Assembly: GCA_036250195.1 (NCBI GenBank)
Contig: JAVHZZ010000009.1
Span: 95,651,771-95,715,770 of the forward strand
Direction: 5' to 3'
DNA: 64,000 bases
Origin: Mixophyes australis
Taxonomy: Eukaryota > Chordata > Amphibia > Anura > Limnodynastidae
Made by a program: the position numbers and the translations under genes. This document shows, piece by piece, positions 35,212 to 46,914 of the stretch (position 1 is its first letter; every line of letters starts with the position of its first letter). The notes beneath the pieces were generated by a model. The model did no database searches. It was not told the origin of the DNA and saw only the letters and a program-made list of their open reading frames with translations.

Positions 35212-35275
35212 AACAAACCAATCATTTCAGCCACAGTTGTTTGGTAGGCCCTGTCGCTGAAATGATTGGTTTGTT
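35212..35275. repeat. Perfect 19-bp hairpin downstream of transposase C
   Basis: Arms AACAAACCAATCATTTCAG (35212-35230) and CTGAAATGATTGGTTTGTT (35257-35275) are exact inverse complements around a 26-base loop. It sits 55 bases after the stop codon, at the same place as in element B. Confidence 0.9.
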
Positions 35276-35464
35276 ATAGTGTGCATGTCCTATTTCAACA
35301 ACATAAGGGTGGGTGGGAGGGCCCAAGGACAATTCCATTGAAACTCTTTTTTTGGCATTATGTGACCATTCAACAGTCATTTGCCATGTTCAAAAAGTAA
35401 AACAAAATGTCAACAAATTAAAAAAATTAAACCAAAAGTAAAATGCCCTGTCATTAGCAAATTT

Positions 35465-38400
35465 TTTAAATAATATTGTGGGGAACACTACACTATGCAG
35501 TCCATAAACTTTTTTGGCGGCATTCAGACCCGTGGAGGTTTTTTTTATTATATTGTGGCCCCGGTAAAAAAATTGTGTACCGGGGCCACCCCACTACGCA
35601 GTCAAGAAACTTTTTTTGGGGAATTCAGACCCGTGGAGGGTTTTTTAATTATATTGTGGCCCCGGTAAAAAATTGTGTACCGGGGCCACCCCACTACGCA
35701 GTAAAGAAACTTTTTTTTTGGAATTCAGACCCGTTGAGGGTTTTTTAATTATATTGTGGCCCCGGTAAAAAATTGTGTACCGGGGCCACCCCACTACGCA
35801 GTCAAGAAACTTTTTTTTTGGAATTCAGACCCGTGGAGGGTTTTTTAATTATATTGTAGGGACCACTCCTCTACGCAGTCCAGATACAATTTTTGGTGTA
35901 ATTAAGACCAGTTGATGCCGGTTTTCTTATTATATTGTAGGGACCACTCCTCTACGCAGTCCAGGTACAATTTTTGGTGGGATTCAGACCATTTGAGGGT
36001 TTTTAAATTATATTGTGGTGACCACTCCTCTACGCAGTCCAGGTACAATTTTTGGTGTAATTAAGACCAGTTGATGCCCGTTTTCTTATTATATTGTGGG
36101 GACCACTCCTCTACGCAGTCCAGGTACAATTATTGGTGGGATTCAGACCATTTGAGGGTTTTTAAATTATATTGTGGTGACCACTCCTCTACGCAGTTCA
36201 GGTACAATTTTTTGTGTAATTAAGACCAGTTGATGCCCGTTTTCTTATTATATTGTGGGGACCACTTCTCTACACAGTCCAGGTACAATTTTTAGTGGGA
36301 TTCAGATCAGTTGAGGGTTTTTAAATTATATTGTGGTGACCACTCCTCTACGCAGTCCAGGTACAATTTTTGCCGGTTTTCTTATTATATTGTAGGGACC
36401 ACTCCTCTACGCAGTCCAGATACAATTTTTGGTGTAATTACCAGTTTATGCCGGTTTTCTTATTATATTGTAGGGACCACTCCTCTACGTAGTCCAGATA
36501 CAATTTTTGGTGTAATTAAGACCAGTTGATGCCGGTTTTCTTATTATATTGTGGGGACAACTCCTCTACGCAGTCCAGGTACAATTTTTGGTGGGATTCA
36601 GACCATTTGAGGGTTTTTAAATTATATTGTGACCACTCTACGCAGTCCAGGTACAATTTTTGGTGTAATTAAGACCAGTTGATGCCCGTTTTCTTATTAT
36701 ATTGTGGGGACCACTCCTCTACGCAGTCCAGGTACAATTTTTGGTGGGATTCAGACCAGTTGAGGGTTTTTAAATTATATTGTGGTGACCACTCCTCTAC
36801 GCAGTCCAGGTGCAAATTTTGGTGTAATTAAGACCAGTTGGTGCCGGTTTTCTTATTATATTGTGGGGACCACTCCTCTACGCAGTCCAGGTACAATTTT
36901 TGGTGGGATTCAGACCATTCGAGGGTTTTTAAATTATATTGTGGTGACCACTCCTCTACGCAGTCCAGGTACAATTTTTGGTGTAATTAAGACCAGTTGA
37001 TGCCGGTTTTCTTATTATATTGTAGGGACCACTCCTCTACGCAGTCCAGATACAATTTTTGGTGTAATTAAGACCAGTTGATGCCGGTTTTCTTATTATA
37101 TTGTGGGGACCACTCCTCTACGCAGTCCAGGTACAATTTTTGGTGGGATTCAGACCATTTGAGGGTTTTTAAATTATATTGTGGTGACCACTCCTCTACG
37201 CAGTCAAGGTACAATTTTTGGTGTAATTAAGACCAGTTGATGCCCGTTTTCTTATTACATTGTGGGGACCACTCCTCTACGCAGTCCAGGTACAATTTTT
37301 GGTGGGATTCAGACCAGTTGAGGGTTTTTAAATTATATTGTGCTGACCACTCATCTACGAAGTCCAGGTACAATTTTGGGTGTAATTAAGACCAGTTGAT
37401 GCCGGTTTTCTTATTATATTGTAGGGACCACTCCTCTACGCAGTCCAGATACAATTTTTAGTGTAATTAAGACCAGTTGATGCCGGTTTTCTTATTATAT
37501 TGTGGGGACCACTCCTCTACGCAGTCCAGGTACAATTTTTGGTGGGATTCAGACCATTTGAGGGTTTTAAAATTATATTGTGACCACTCTACGCAGTCCA
37601 GGTACAATTTTTGGTGTAATTAAGACCAGTTGATGCCCGTTTTCTTATTATATTGTGGGGACCACTCCTCTACGCAGTCCAGGTACAATTTTTGGTGGGA
37701 TTCAGACCAGTTGAGGGTTTTTAAATTATATTGTGGTGACCACTCCTCTACGCAGTCCAGGTGCAAATTTTGGTGTAATTAAGACCAGTTGGTGCCGGTT
37801 TTCTTATTATATTGTGGGGACCACTCCTCTACGCAGTCCAGGTACAATTTTTGGTGGGATTCAGACCATTTGAGGGTTTTTAAATTATATTGTGGTGACC
37901 ACTCCTCTACGCAGTTCAGGTACAATTTTTTGTGTAATTAAGACCAGTTGATGCCCGTTTTCTTATTATATTGTGTGGACCACTCCTCTACACAGTCCAG
38001 GTACAATTTTTGGTGGGATTCAGATCAGTTGAGGGTTTTTAAATTATATTGTGGTGACCACTCCTCTACGCAGTCCAGGTACAATTTTTGCCGGTTTTCT
38101 TATTATATTGTAGGGACCACTCCTCTACGCAGTCCAGATACAATTTTTGGTGTAATTACCAGTTGATGCCGGTTTTCTTATTATATTGTGGGGACCACTC
38201 CTCTACGCAGTCCAGGTACAATTTTTGGTGGGATTCAGACCATTTGAGGGTTTTTAAATTATATTGTGACCACTCTACGCAGTCCAGGTACAATTTTTGG
38301 TGTAATTAAGACCAGTTGATGCCCGTTTTCTTATTATATTGTGGGGACCACTCCTCTACGCAGTCCAGGTACAATTTTTGGTGGGATTCAGACCAGTTGA

Positions 38401-39725
38401 GGGTTTTTAAATTATATTGTGGTGACCACTCCTCTACGCAGTCCAGGTGCAAATTTTGGTGTAATTAAGACCAGTTGGTGCCGGTTTTCTTATTATATTG
38501 TGGGGACCACTCCTCTACGCAGTCCAGGTACAATTTTTGGTGGGATTCAGACCATTTGAGGGTTTTTAAATTATATTGTGGTGACCACTCCTCTACGCAG
38601 TCCAGGTACAATTTTTGGTGTAATTAAGACCAGTTGATGCCGGTTTTCTTATTATATTGTAGGGACCACTCCTCTACGCAGTCCAGATACAATTTTTGGT
38701 GTAATTAAGACCAGTTGATGCCGGTTTTCTTATTATATTGTGGGGACCACTCCTCTACGCAGTCCAGGTACAATTTTTGGTGGGATTCAGACCATTTGAG
38801 GGTTTTTAAATTATATTGTGGTGACCACTCCTCTACGCAGTCAAGGTACAATTTTTGGTGTAATTAAGACCAGTTGATGCCCGTTTTCTTATTACATTGT
38901 GGGGACCACTCCTCTACGCAGTCCAGGTACAATTTTTGGTGGGATTCAGACCAGTTGAGGGTTTTTAAATTATATTGTGCTGACCACTCATCTACGAAGT
39001 CCAGGTACAATTTTGGGTGTAATTAAGACCAGTTGATGCCGGTTTTCTTATTATATTGTAGGGACCACTCCTCTACGCAGTCCAGATACAATTTTTAGTG
39101 TAATTAATACCAGTTGATGCCGGTTTTCTTATTATATTGTAGGGACCACTCCTCTACGCAGTCCAGATACAATTTTTGGTGTAATTAAGACCAGTTGATG
39201 TCGGTTTTCTTATTATATTGTGGGGACCACTCCTCTACGCAGTCCAGGTACAATTTTTGGTGGGATTCAGACCATTTGAGGTTTTTTAAATTATATTGTG
39301 GTGACCACTCCTCTACGCAGTCCAGGTACAATTTTTGGTGTAATTAAGACCAGTTGATGCCGGTTTTCTTATTATATTGTGGGGACCACTCCTCTACACA
39401 GTCCAGGTACAATTTTTGGTGGGATTCAGACCATTTGAGGGTTTTTAAATTATATTGTGGTGACCACTCCTCTACGTAGTCCAGATACAATTTTTGGTGT
39501 AATTAAGACCAGTTGATGCCGGTTTTCTTATTATATTGTAGGGACCACTCCTCTACGCAGTCCAGGTACAATTTTTGGTGGGATTCAGACCAGTTGAGGG
39601 TTTTTAAATTATATTGTGGTGACCACTCCTCTACGCAGTCCAGGTGCAATTTTTGGTGTAATTAAGACCAGTTGATGGTTTTCTTATTATATTGTGGGGA
39701 CCACTCCACTACGCAGTCCAGAAAG
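35465..39725. repeat. 4.2-kb tandem array with higher-order structure inside hAT C
   Basis: The first 400 bp hold about four copies of a unit of about 118 bp with CCCCGGTA and TACCGGGGCC facing each other. From about 35850 the array is made of two alternating monomers, one of about 82 bp (GGTGTAATTAAGACC type) and one of about 79 bp (GGTGGGATTCAGACC type), each with CTCTACGCAGTCCAGGTAC. About 50 monomers are present. Private variants recur at a spacing of 1.64-1.72 kb (a variant monomer at about 36195 and 37912; TTGCCGG junction at 36370 and 38088; GAAGTCCAGG near 37355 and 38995), which shows a higher-order duplication. Confidence 0.95.
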
Positions 39726-40044
39726 ATACCTCGTTGCACTGTTTTGGACTAATAACAATATTGTGAGGTGTTCAGAATACACTGTAAATTTGTGGAAATG
39801 ATTGTTATTGAATGTTATTGAGGTTAATAATAGCGTAGGAGTGAAAATAAGCCTAAAAACTTGATTTTTGAACTTTTTATGCTTTTTTCAAAAAAAATCT
39901 GAATCCAAAACCTTAAATCCGAACCAAAACCTTTCGGCAGGTGTTTTGTGAAACAAATCCGAACCCAAAACCTCAAGCAAATCCGAATCCAAAACACAAA
40001 ACACGAGACTCCAAAAGTCGCCGGTGCACATCCCTTATAGAAAC

Positions 40045-40223
40045 CCCATTGAAATGAATAGTTAATTGAAATGAATGGGAAATTAATATGAATGGAGCTC
40101 CACAGCATTGTTAATTGTTTTTTCATTGTTAGTTGCTTTTCCCTCAGACTAATAGAGATTCTTTTAGTCTTTATTGATTTGTGATCAAAGCAAGGAGTTA
40201 CTAGTACCCCCCCCTTAAAGTCA
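40045..40223. other. Short spacer between hAT C and hAT D
   Basis: About 180 bp of apparently unique sequence containing a repeated GAAATGAAT word. Nothing else recognised. Confidence 0.5.
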
Positions 40224-41821
40224 ATCATAAGTAGAGATGTTCACTTTCCCCTGTGTTTTGGTTTTGGTTTTGGATCTGAATTAACTACATGTTTTGGTTT
40301 TGGCAAAACCGCCCTTGCGTGTTTTGGTTTTGGATCTGCATTTTAAGGAAAAAACAGCTAAAATATGCTAAAATAACAGAATTTTGCTCTTATTTTGTTC
40401 CTACATTACTATTAACCTCAATAACACTAATGTCCAGTCAATTTTGACCACCTCACAGGTTACAATATTATTTTCATCCACTCTCAGACAAAGACTTCAG
40501 CGAGCTGGCTGGATGCTAAGCGAAAGAGCAATGACACAAACACACGGCAGTTCATAGCACATCTAGGAAACATTACCACACAGCAGTGGCAGAAAAGAAA
40601 AGTGGTGCAAGATGGAATTGTCCTTAGCCCTCCCACCCACACTTATGTAAGATATTGAAAAAGACATGTACAGTTTAACAAAGCAAGTGCTCCAGCGACA
40701 AGGAGTGCAAATTTTATGGCTGAAGTGCTTGGTTTGTTAGGGCCCCCACAAAACAAGCTAACAATGGGCTTAAGGCACCTAAGCAAACAGTGCTGTTACT
40801 GAACTCTACTGTGGCAATTCATGCACCAGTGGAAACAGTTCTTGCCAGTGATAAGAAGAAGGGCATTGTCATGCCTGGGTATAAGACCAAAAAATCCACC
40901 TCTTATGTGTGCAATTATTTTTACCCAAATCCTGACAACAGTTGTCTAGTCTTTTGTAGCATTGTAAAGCCACAGTCAGTATAGGTAAGGACCTAAACCA
41001 TCTAGAAACCTCATCCATGTTAAGCCATTTGAAGCGAGTTCATGGCCAGCTGTTGGGAAAATCAGAAACTTATGCTAAAAAATAACAACAAGCAGTTCAG
41101 CATCAGCTACCTCCCTTCTTTCAGCTAAATCCCAGCACCTGCAATCTACACCCCCAACACCTTCATCATCAATATCCTCACAAGTGATCAGAGTTAGTCC
41201 TGCATCCAATTTGCTAAGGCGTGTTGACTCCTCCCCCATCCAGGACTCCCCAAAGAATACTCGAGTGTTAGGCCCACTGCTGCTGCTCCTGCTGCTGGGG
41301 GTGGATCTTCAACCCAGAAGCAGCCCAAGAAGAAGACTACTAGTAGTTTACAACAATTGACTGTTAAATATTTCTTTGCAAGAGGAAGCAAGTATGGCAA
41401 CTGTCAACCAGTCACACAGCGGATCACAGGCACCATGGCGACTATACTAGTATTAGATCTGCATCCAATATCCACTATTAATGCAGCAGGAATAAGACAG
41501 TTAATTGAGGTCCTGTGTCCCCGTTACCAAATTACATCTCAACACCATTTTACTAGACAAGCAATTCTTCATCTGTACCAGGAGGTTACAAAAAAGAAAA
41601 TTATTGGTCTACAAAATGCCATTCTACCCACTGTACACTTAACCACAGATCTGGGGACAAGAGGAACTGGGAAAAATAAAGATTATATGACTGTGACAGC
41701 CCACTGGATTGGCAAATCGCCTTCAGCAGCAGGAACAGAAGCAGCAGCAAACAAACAATGCCAGATCTTTCAGATCCAGGCTACTCTGTGTATCATCTGC
41801 TTCACTAAGAGGCATAACACT

Positions 41822-43604
41822 CAGAGCCGGATTTAGACCTCATAGGGCTCTAGGCAAGATACTGGTTTGGGCCCCCCCACCCTGCCCCCCACTCCGAGCG
41901 CCTTTAATCCCCCCCCTCCCCAGTGAAACAATCCATAGCAATGCATTTTTTTTTATTTTTTTTTTAAAGCATAGATTATATTAACTGTTAATACCTACTA
42001 GAGAAGATAGTGCAGACAATGATATACCAATAAATATTAACTTTTAATTAAATCCTTACATAAAACAGAGCACAAATAATGTTATACATAGCTATAATTA
42101 AGTACATTTAAATAATAGGAGTTTTTTCAATAATCTGTTATAATGATTACTTTTCATTACTCACGTTTGCTGATGAAAAGAAAGGTAATTTCAGTCCCAG
42201 ACAGTTGATATTATTGGTCCAACTCTGCACAGTGTACCTCGATCCTCCGTATGATGTCACTTCAGTCCCTGCACGCCCAGTTCAAGCACACTGAGCCTGC
42301 GCAAGCTCTCACATCTCCCTCCTACAAAAAATGTATTTGGGCAAATAAGTTGAAGTACAGAAGAGAAAAAAATGTCCCCAACTTCATCACTTTTATCACT
42401 TTTGCTCCTCCTTCACAGTTTCCCGTTTACTACACTCTATTCCCTTCATCATCACACTGTGCCCTCCATCATGCTTTTGCCCTTTTATCATCACACTGTG
42501 CACCCTTCACCATCACACTGTGCCTTCCATATATTTGCTACCCTTGTTTATTTCCCCTCACACGGCCTGTTCCACATTTCTGCCCCTCATGCCCCTCTGC
42601 TCCATATTATATCATTATGCCCCTCATGCCCCTCTGCTCCAAATTATATCATTATGCCCCTCATGCCCCTCTGCTCCAAATTATATCATTATGCCCCTCA
42701 TGCCCCTCTGCTCCATATTATATCATTATGCCCCTCATGCCCCTCTGCTCCATATTATATCATTATGCCCCTCATGCCCCTCTGCTCCATATTATATCAT
42801 TATGCCCCTCATGCCCCTCTGCTCCATATTATATCATTATGCCCCTCATGCCCCTCTGCTCCATATTATATCATTATGCCCCTCATGCCCCTCTGCTCCA
42901 TATTATATCATTATGCCCCTCTAGCCCCTCTGCTCCATATTATATCATTATGCCCCTCTAGCCCCTCTGCTCCATATTATATCATTATGCCCCTCTAGTC
43001 CCTCTGCTCCATATTCTATCATTATGCCCCTCATGCCCCTCTGCTCCATATTCTATCATTTTGCCCCTCTAGCCCCTCTGCTTCATATTTCTATCATTAT
43101 GTCCCTCATGCCCCACATTTCTGTCATCATGCCCCCTCCCTTAATGCATGTTCCAAATTCCTCTTTCATGGGCCCTCCGTTAGTTAACTTACCTTTTAAT
43201 TTCTTTTTCCTTTTCTCTGTTCTGTTCTCCTTGTTTACTTCTTTTTTTCTATGGCGTGCTGCCACTGCTCCTCCTCTCTGCTCCGGCAGTGCTCCTCTCC
43301 TTCTCTGCCACTGAAAATGACGTCGGGCGTGATGACATCATCACGCCCGACGTCATTTTCAGTGGCAGAGAAGGAGAAGAGACTGCCGGTTCCCGACGGT
43401 CAGCTGACTTTTTTTTCCTTCTTTTTTTTCTTTTTTTTTTTTTCCCTTAAATCCTTTATTAGCGTTATGCTGGCGGCCAGAGGGGGATGGCAGGCGGAGG
43501 GGAGCGCCCCTCTGCCTTGCCTTCCCCGCTCACCGTCAGCTCTGGCAGGGTACCGTTGGGCCCTAGGCAGTTGCCTAGGTTGCCTAGCGGTAAATCCGGC
43601 CCTG
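41822..43604. mobile_element. Non-autonomous hAT element (1783 bp) nested in D
   Basis: 8-bp TSD ATAACACT at 41814-41821 and 43605-43612. Ends CAGAGCCGGATTTA and TAAATCCGGCCCTG form the TIR. It contains a 37-bp minisatellite (42581-43110) and a palindrome of about 107 bp (43283-43389). No transposase coding. Removal of the insert joins the two parts of transposase D. Confidence 0.95.
42581..43110. repeat. 37-bp minisatellite inside non-autonomous hAT
   Basis: About 13 copies of a 37-bp unit with CCCCTCTGCTCCATATTATA and TCATTATG. 37 is not a multiple of three, so every frame stays open for long stretches. The long open frames here are artefacts. Confidence 0.97.
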
Positions 43605-44949
43605 ATAACACTGACAACCTGTTTGAAAAACTAAGGGATGTCATTGCAACATGGCTTATCCTGCTTGGACTCTTTTGAGGATATGTGATTTCTGATAACG
43701 CCACCAATATTGTTAGAGCATTACAGCGGGGGAATTCCATCACATTCCCAATTTTGCTCACACAATCAACTTGGTGGTACAGAACGTTTTAAAAAATGAC
43801 AGTGACATGCAGGGGATTCTTTCTGTGTCCCAAAATATTTAGGGTCATTTTCGTCATTCTGCAACAGCATGTAGGAAAATGCAGCAGCTGCAAGAAGAAT
43901 AGAATTTAGGGGGAATGTACTTTAGTCCAGCGCAGTGGAGAATACTTTCCGTTATGTGCAAAGTGCTGAAACCACTGAAAGTAGTCACCTGTGAAGAGAG
44001 TGCAGACACTGTTAGCTTGAGGCAAGTGATTCCCCTAATTAGACTTTTAGAAAAGCAGCTAGAGAAATTGAAGGAGGAAATGAAACAAAGCAATTCGGTA
44101 AACTATCTTGGACTTGTAGATTAAGTACTTTATTTGCTTCGCCAGGATCCAAGAGTTATCAACATCTTGAAACCGGATCATTACATTTTGGCAACTGTCC
44201 TAATCCTAGGTCCTACTCTTTCTTTCCAACTGACCCATATCTCAAGAGATGTAATGAGCTCCTGGTCAGCAAGCTGACAGCTCAAGTGGTACATCACACT
44301 TCAACATCTCCTCTTTCAGTTTATATGGAAACTGCTGCTAGGAAAAAACTTATCTTTCCCAAGGCACCCAGTGGTGATGCAGATGAGTCAGCACAACATT
44401 TTGACATTTGGTCAGGTCTTAAAGAATTGCCCAAGAATCGTGACAGCTCTACTGTAAAATGAATTACAAATTCCATGAGGAAGGCCATTACCGGCAATTA
44501 CATCAAAGTACACAGACTTCTGTGATGGTGGATTCTAGCGGGGATGAATAAGGATTGTTTGCGGATGATATACACACTGATGAGGGTGAATATGATGACA
44601 GTGTAGATTGCAGGTGCTGAGATGTAGCTGAGAGAAGGAGCTAGCTGATGCTGGTATGCTTGGTAATATTTTGGGCAGAATGGCATGTTAACAATTTTAT
44701 GTTTTTCTACAGTAAACGTTCACCTTTATTAGAGAGGGTCTTTTTTTCTTTAAATTTGTACAAGTTTTTTATTTACATTTTTGTTTCCCTGACTTAAAGC
44801 CACTATGCACTTGAACATAGGCTTTAACACATGAGGTAGAGGGATAAGTATCATCATGACTGAGACCGAAGAGAGTGACAGAACAATGTGACTGAAGACT
44901 GGAGAGTGACAAGAACACTGCATCACTCCTGTTTTTGTATGAGCTATGG

Positions 44950-45440
44950 AGCAGTAGACTGTCACTGGAGATGTTTAATAACACTGCCAGCCCTATTATT
45001 TGAATTTCAGCAATAAACATTGACACCTCTCCATTTTCTGGGTGAGCTATTGTACAGTACAATGTGACTGCTGATTTTGAAGAACACTGCCAGCCCTATT
45101 ATTTCTATTTCAGCAATGACAATTAGCAATGAAGCAAAGGAGCTTTCCTGTTTTTCTGTTAGCTATATAACACAGTAGAATGTGACTGCAGATTTTGAAG
45201 AACACTGCCAGCCCTATTATTTCTATTCCAACAATGACAATTAGCAATGAAGCAATGGAGCTGTACTGTTTGTGTGTTAGCTATGCAACACAGTACAATG
45301 TGACTGCAGAGTTAGAACAAAACTGCCAGCCCTTTTATTTCTATTTCAGCAATGACAATTTGCAATGGAGCTCTCCTGTCTGCGTGTTAGCTATATAACA
45401 CAGTACAATGTGACTGTACGTTTAGAACAATACTCAGCCC
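44950..45440. repeat. About 118-bp tandem repeats in hAT D
   Basis: Diverged copies of a unit with CACTGCCAGCCCTATTATTT, AACAATGACAATTAGCAATG and CAGTACAATGTGACTG, spaced about 118 bp. By analogy with A-C this is the subterminal array. Confidence 0.85.
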
Positions 45441-45524
45441 TATTTTTTCAGATCTGCTCAGATCTGCTATGTTTGGGTGGGCTCGGTTCTCGGGGAACCG
45501 AGCCTGAGCATATCTAATCATAAG

Positions 45525-46861
45525 TGGCTAGTATGCAGGGGTGGGCTAGCCCGGGGGGCAGGGGGGCACCTGTCCCCCGGGCCGGGCCAAAAAAGATAAA
45601 TTCGGGCTGGGTGTCTGTAATAGTGACTGGCCCCTCCCCCGGGCCAGCCACCTTCTCTAATTGTCCGCGGCGCAGATCCCTTTAACTTTGACCTCCTCCT
45701 AATGACACATGGGACGCGCACCACGTCATAGGTGTCGTCCCATGGGCAAACAGATGAAGAACTGCACAGCGCGCCGATGAACCAGGTGAGTGTATGTTTG
45801 TGTCAGAATAATAAATTAATGTGTGTATGTTTGGGAGGCAGTATATGAATGTATGTATGTGTGAGAAGGGGCCAGTGTATGAATGTATTTTGTGTGTGTG
45901 AGGGGGCCACTATATGAATGTATTGTGTGTGTGAGGGGGCCACTATATGAATGTATTGTGTGTGTGAGAGGGCCACTATATAAAAGTATTGTGTGTGTGA
46001 GGGGGCCACTATATGAATGTATTGTGTGTGTGTGAGGGGGCACTATATGAATGTATTGTGTGTGTGAGGGGGCCACTATATGAATGTATTGTGTGTGTGA
46101 GAGGGGGCCAGTATATGAACGTATTGTGTGTGAGAGGTAGGCTGTTAATTTAATCGAGGAGTGCAGGTGGGGGCTAATTATTGGGTGCTATTTTATTTGT
46201 GGGGTGATGGTGGGGCAATTTAATTTAATAGTGGGTCCTATGATTTTAATATGGAGTAATTGGACCTTTAATGCTGGAGTGGTGAGCTATTGATTGTAGG
46301 GTTGTTTGGGGAGAATGAGGTCTCTTTATTAAATATGATTATGAATTATTTAATGCCTGGGATTGTGGCTGGAGGGAGGTCTAATTATAAAACGTGGGTT
46401 CTATTGATTTAAACTGGGACTGGTTGGAGTTTTCTAAATTTTATGTACCCATTTTTTCTCCAAATAGGGCCTCCAATATTCCTGGATCCAGACAACCAGC
46501 AAATGAGCTAAAGAAACCAGCAGCCACAAGTGGTGACAGTGACAAGAACAGGTAGGAGAGAGCAAGACAGTCTGCCAACTGTCCTGAATCTGGTGGGACA
46601 GTCCCGAACTTGGATGACTGTTTCGCGTAGGACAGTTGGGAGGTATGTCCCGCTTCACCGTGTCCTGCTTGTGAAGGCAGAACTGTGTGCACCTAATAGT
46701 AGTGCTCACAGTATTGCCTGTGTATTTGTCTAAATGGATAACCATGCTACATCATAGGGTGTTATCCTGTCTAAAGTTCCCAGGCCCCCCAGAGCCTTAA
46801 TCCAGCTCTGGGCCTGGGCATAAAAATATATATTTGGATTAAGCAACACTAAAATAGCCTC

Positions 46862-46914
<53 letters not shown>

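Larger units (their letters stand above)
29870..40036 (+). mobile_element. hAT DNA transposon C (10.2 kb, disabled)
   Basis: 8-bp TSD ATAGAAAC is perfect (29862-29869 and 40037-40044). TIRs are TAGAGATG at the left and CATCCCTT at the right, so the outermost right base is changed. It is the same family as B in inverted orientation: the same hairpin CTCGGATT/AATCCGAG (29884-29904), the same 5' tandem unit, and the same transposase. It is larger than B because of a solo LTR inside the transposase gene and a greatly expanded 3' array. Confidence 0.95.
40800..44600 (+). pseudogene. hAT transposase remnant, element D
   Basis: Resembles the transposase of A from about its residue 205 on. The BED finger is damaged (a second cysteine is lost, then a stop near 40982). 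Recognisable stretches include IEVLCPRYQITSQHHF, TTDLGTRG in place of TTDMWTSG, and YMTVTAHWIG. The rest resumes after the nested hAT at 43605 in several frames (LFEKLRDVIATWL, VIPLIRLLEKQLEKLKEEM). The region with the catalytic glutamate (YSERVFS) is deleted: sequence jumps near 44450 from the NIWAGLKD region to the last 40 residues. The first 200 codons are also missing. Confidence 0.9.
40232..45516. mobile_element. hAT DNA transposon D (decayed; transposase inverted relative to ends)
   Basis: 8-bp TSD ATCATAAG is perfect at 40224-40231 and 45517-45524. TIRs are TAGAGATG (left) and CATATCTA (right, one change). The left end is TTTTGG-rich, like the transposase-distal end of A. The right end holds the hairpin GGCTCGGTTC/GAACCGAGCC (45480-45504) and, on the minus strand, CCCACCCAAAC, like the transposase-proximal end of A. 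Yet the transposase remnant is on the plus strand, the opposite of what A, B and C predict. A 1.8-kb hAT is nested at 41822-43604. Confidence 0.92.

Noticed and set aside
36311..38309. Small repeated open frames (VFKLYCGDHSSTQSRYNF type)
   Set aside because: Translation of the 79/82-bp satellite monomers in element C.
35465..39725. Regular repeat array that could be mistaken for CRISPR
   Set aside because: Monomers are contiguous, there are no unique spacers, no cas genes are present, and the genome is a vertebrate.
42251..42998. Three overlapping open frames with a repeated peptide (CPSCPSAPYYIIMPLMPL type)
   Set aside because: A 37-bp tandem unit without stops is read in turn in every frame; the frames sit inside the hAT element at 41822-43604.
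45536..46816. A further non-autonomous hAT from CAGGGGTGGGC to CTCTGGGCCTG
   Set aside because: The 8 bases next to the two ends (CTAGTATG and GGCATAAA) do not match and the ends are not good inverse complements.
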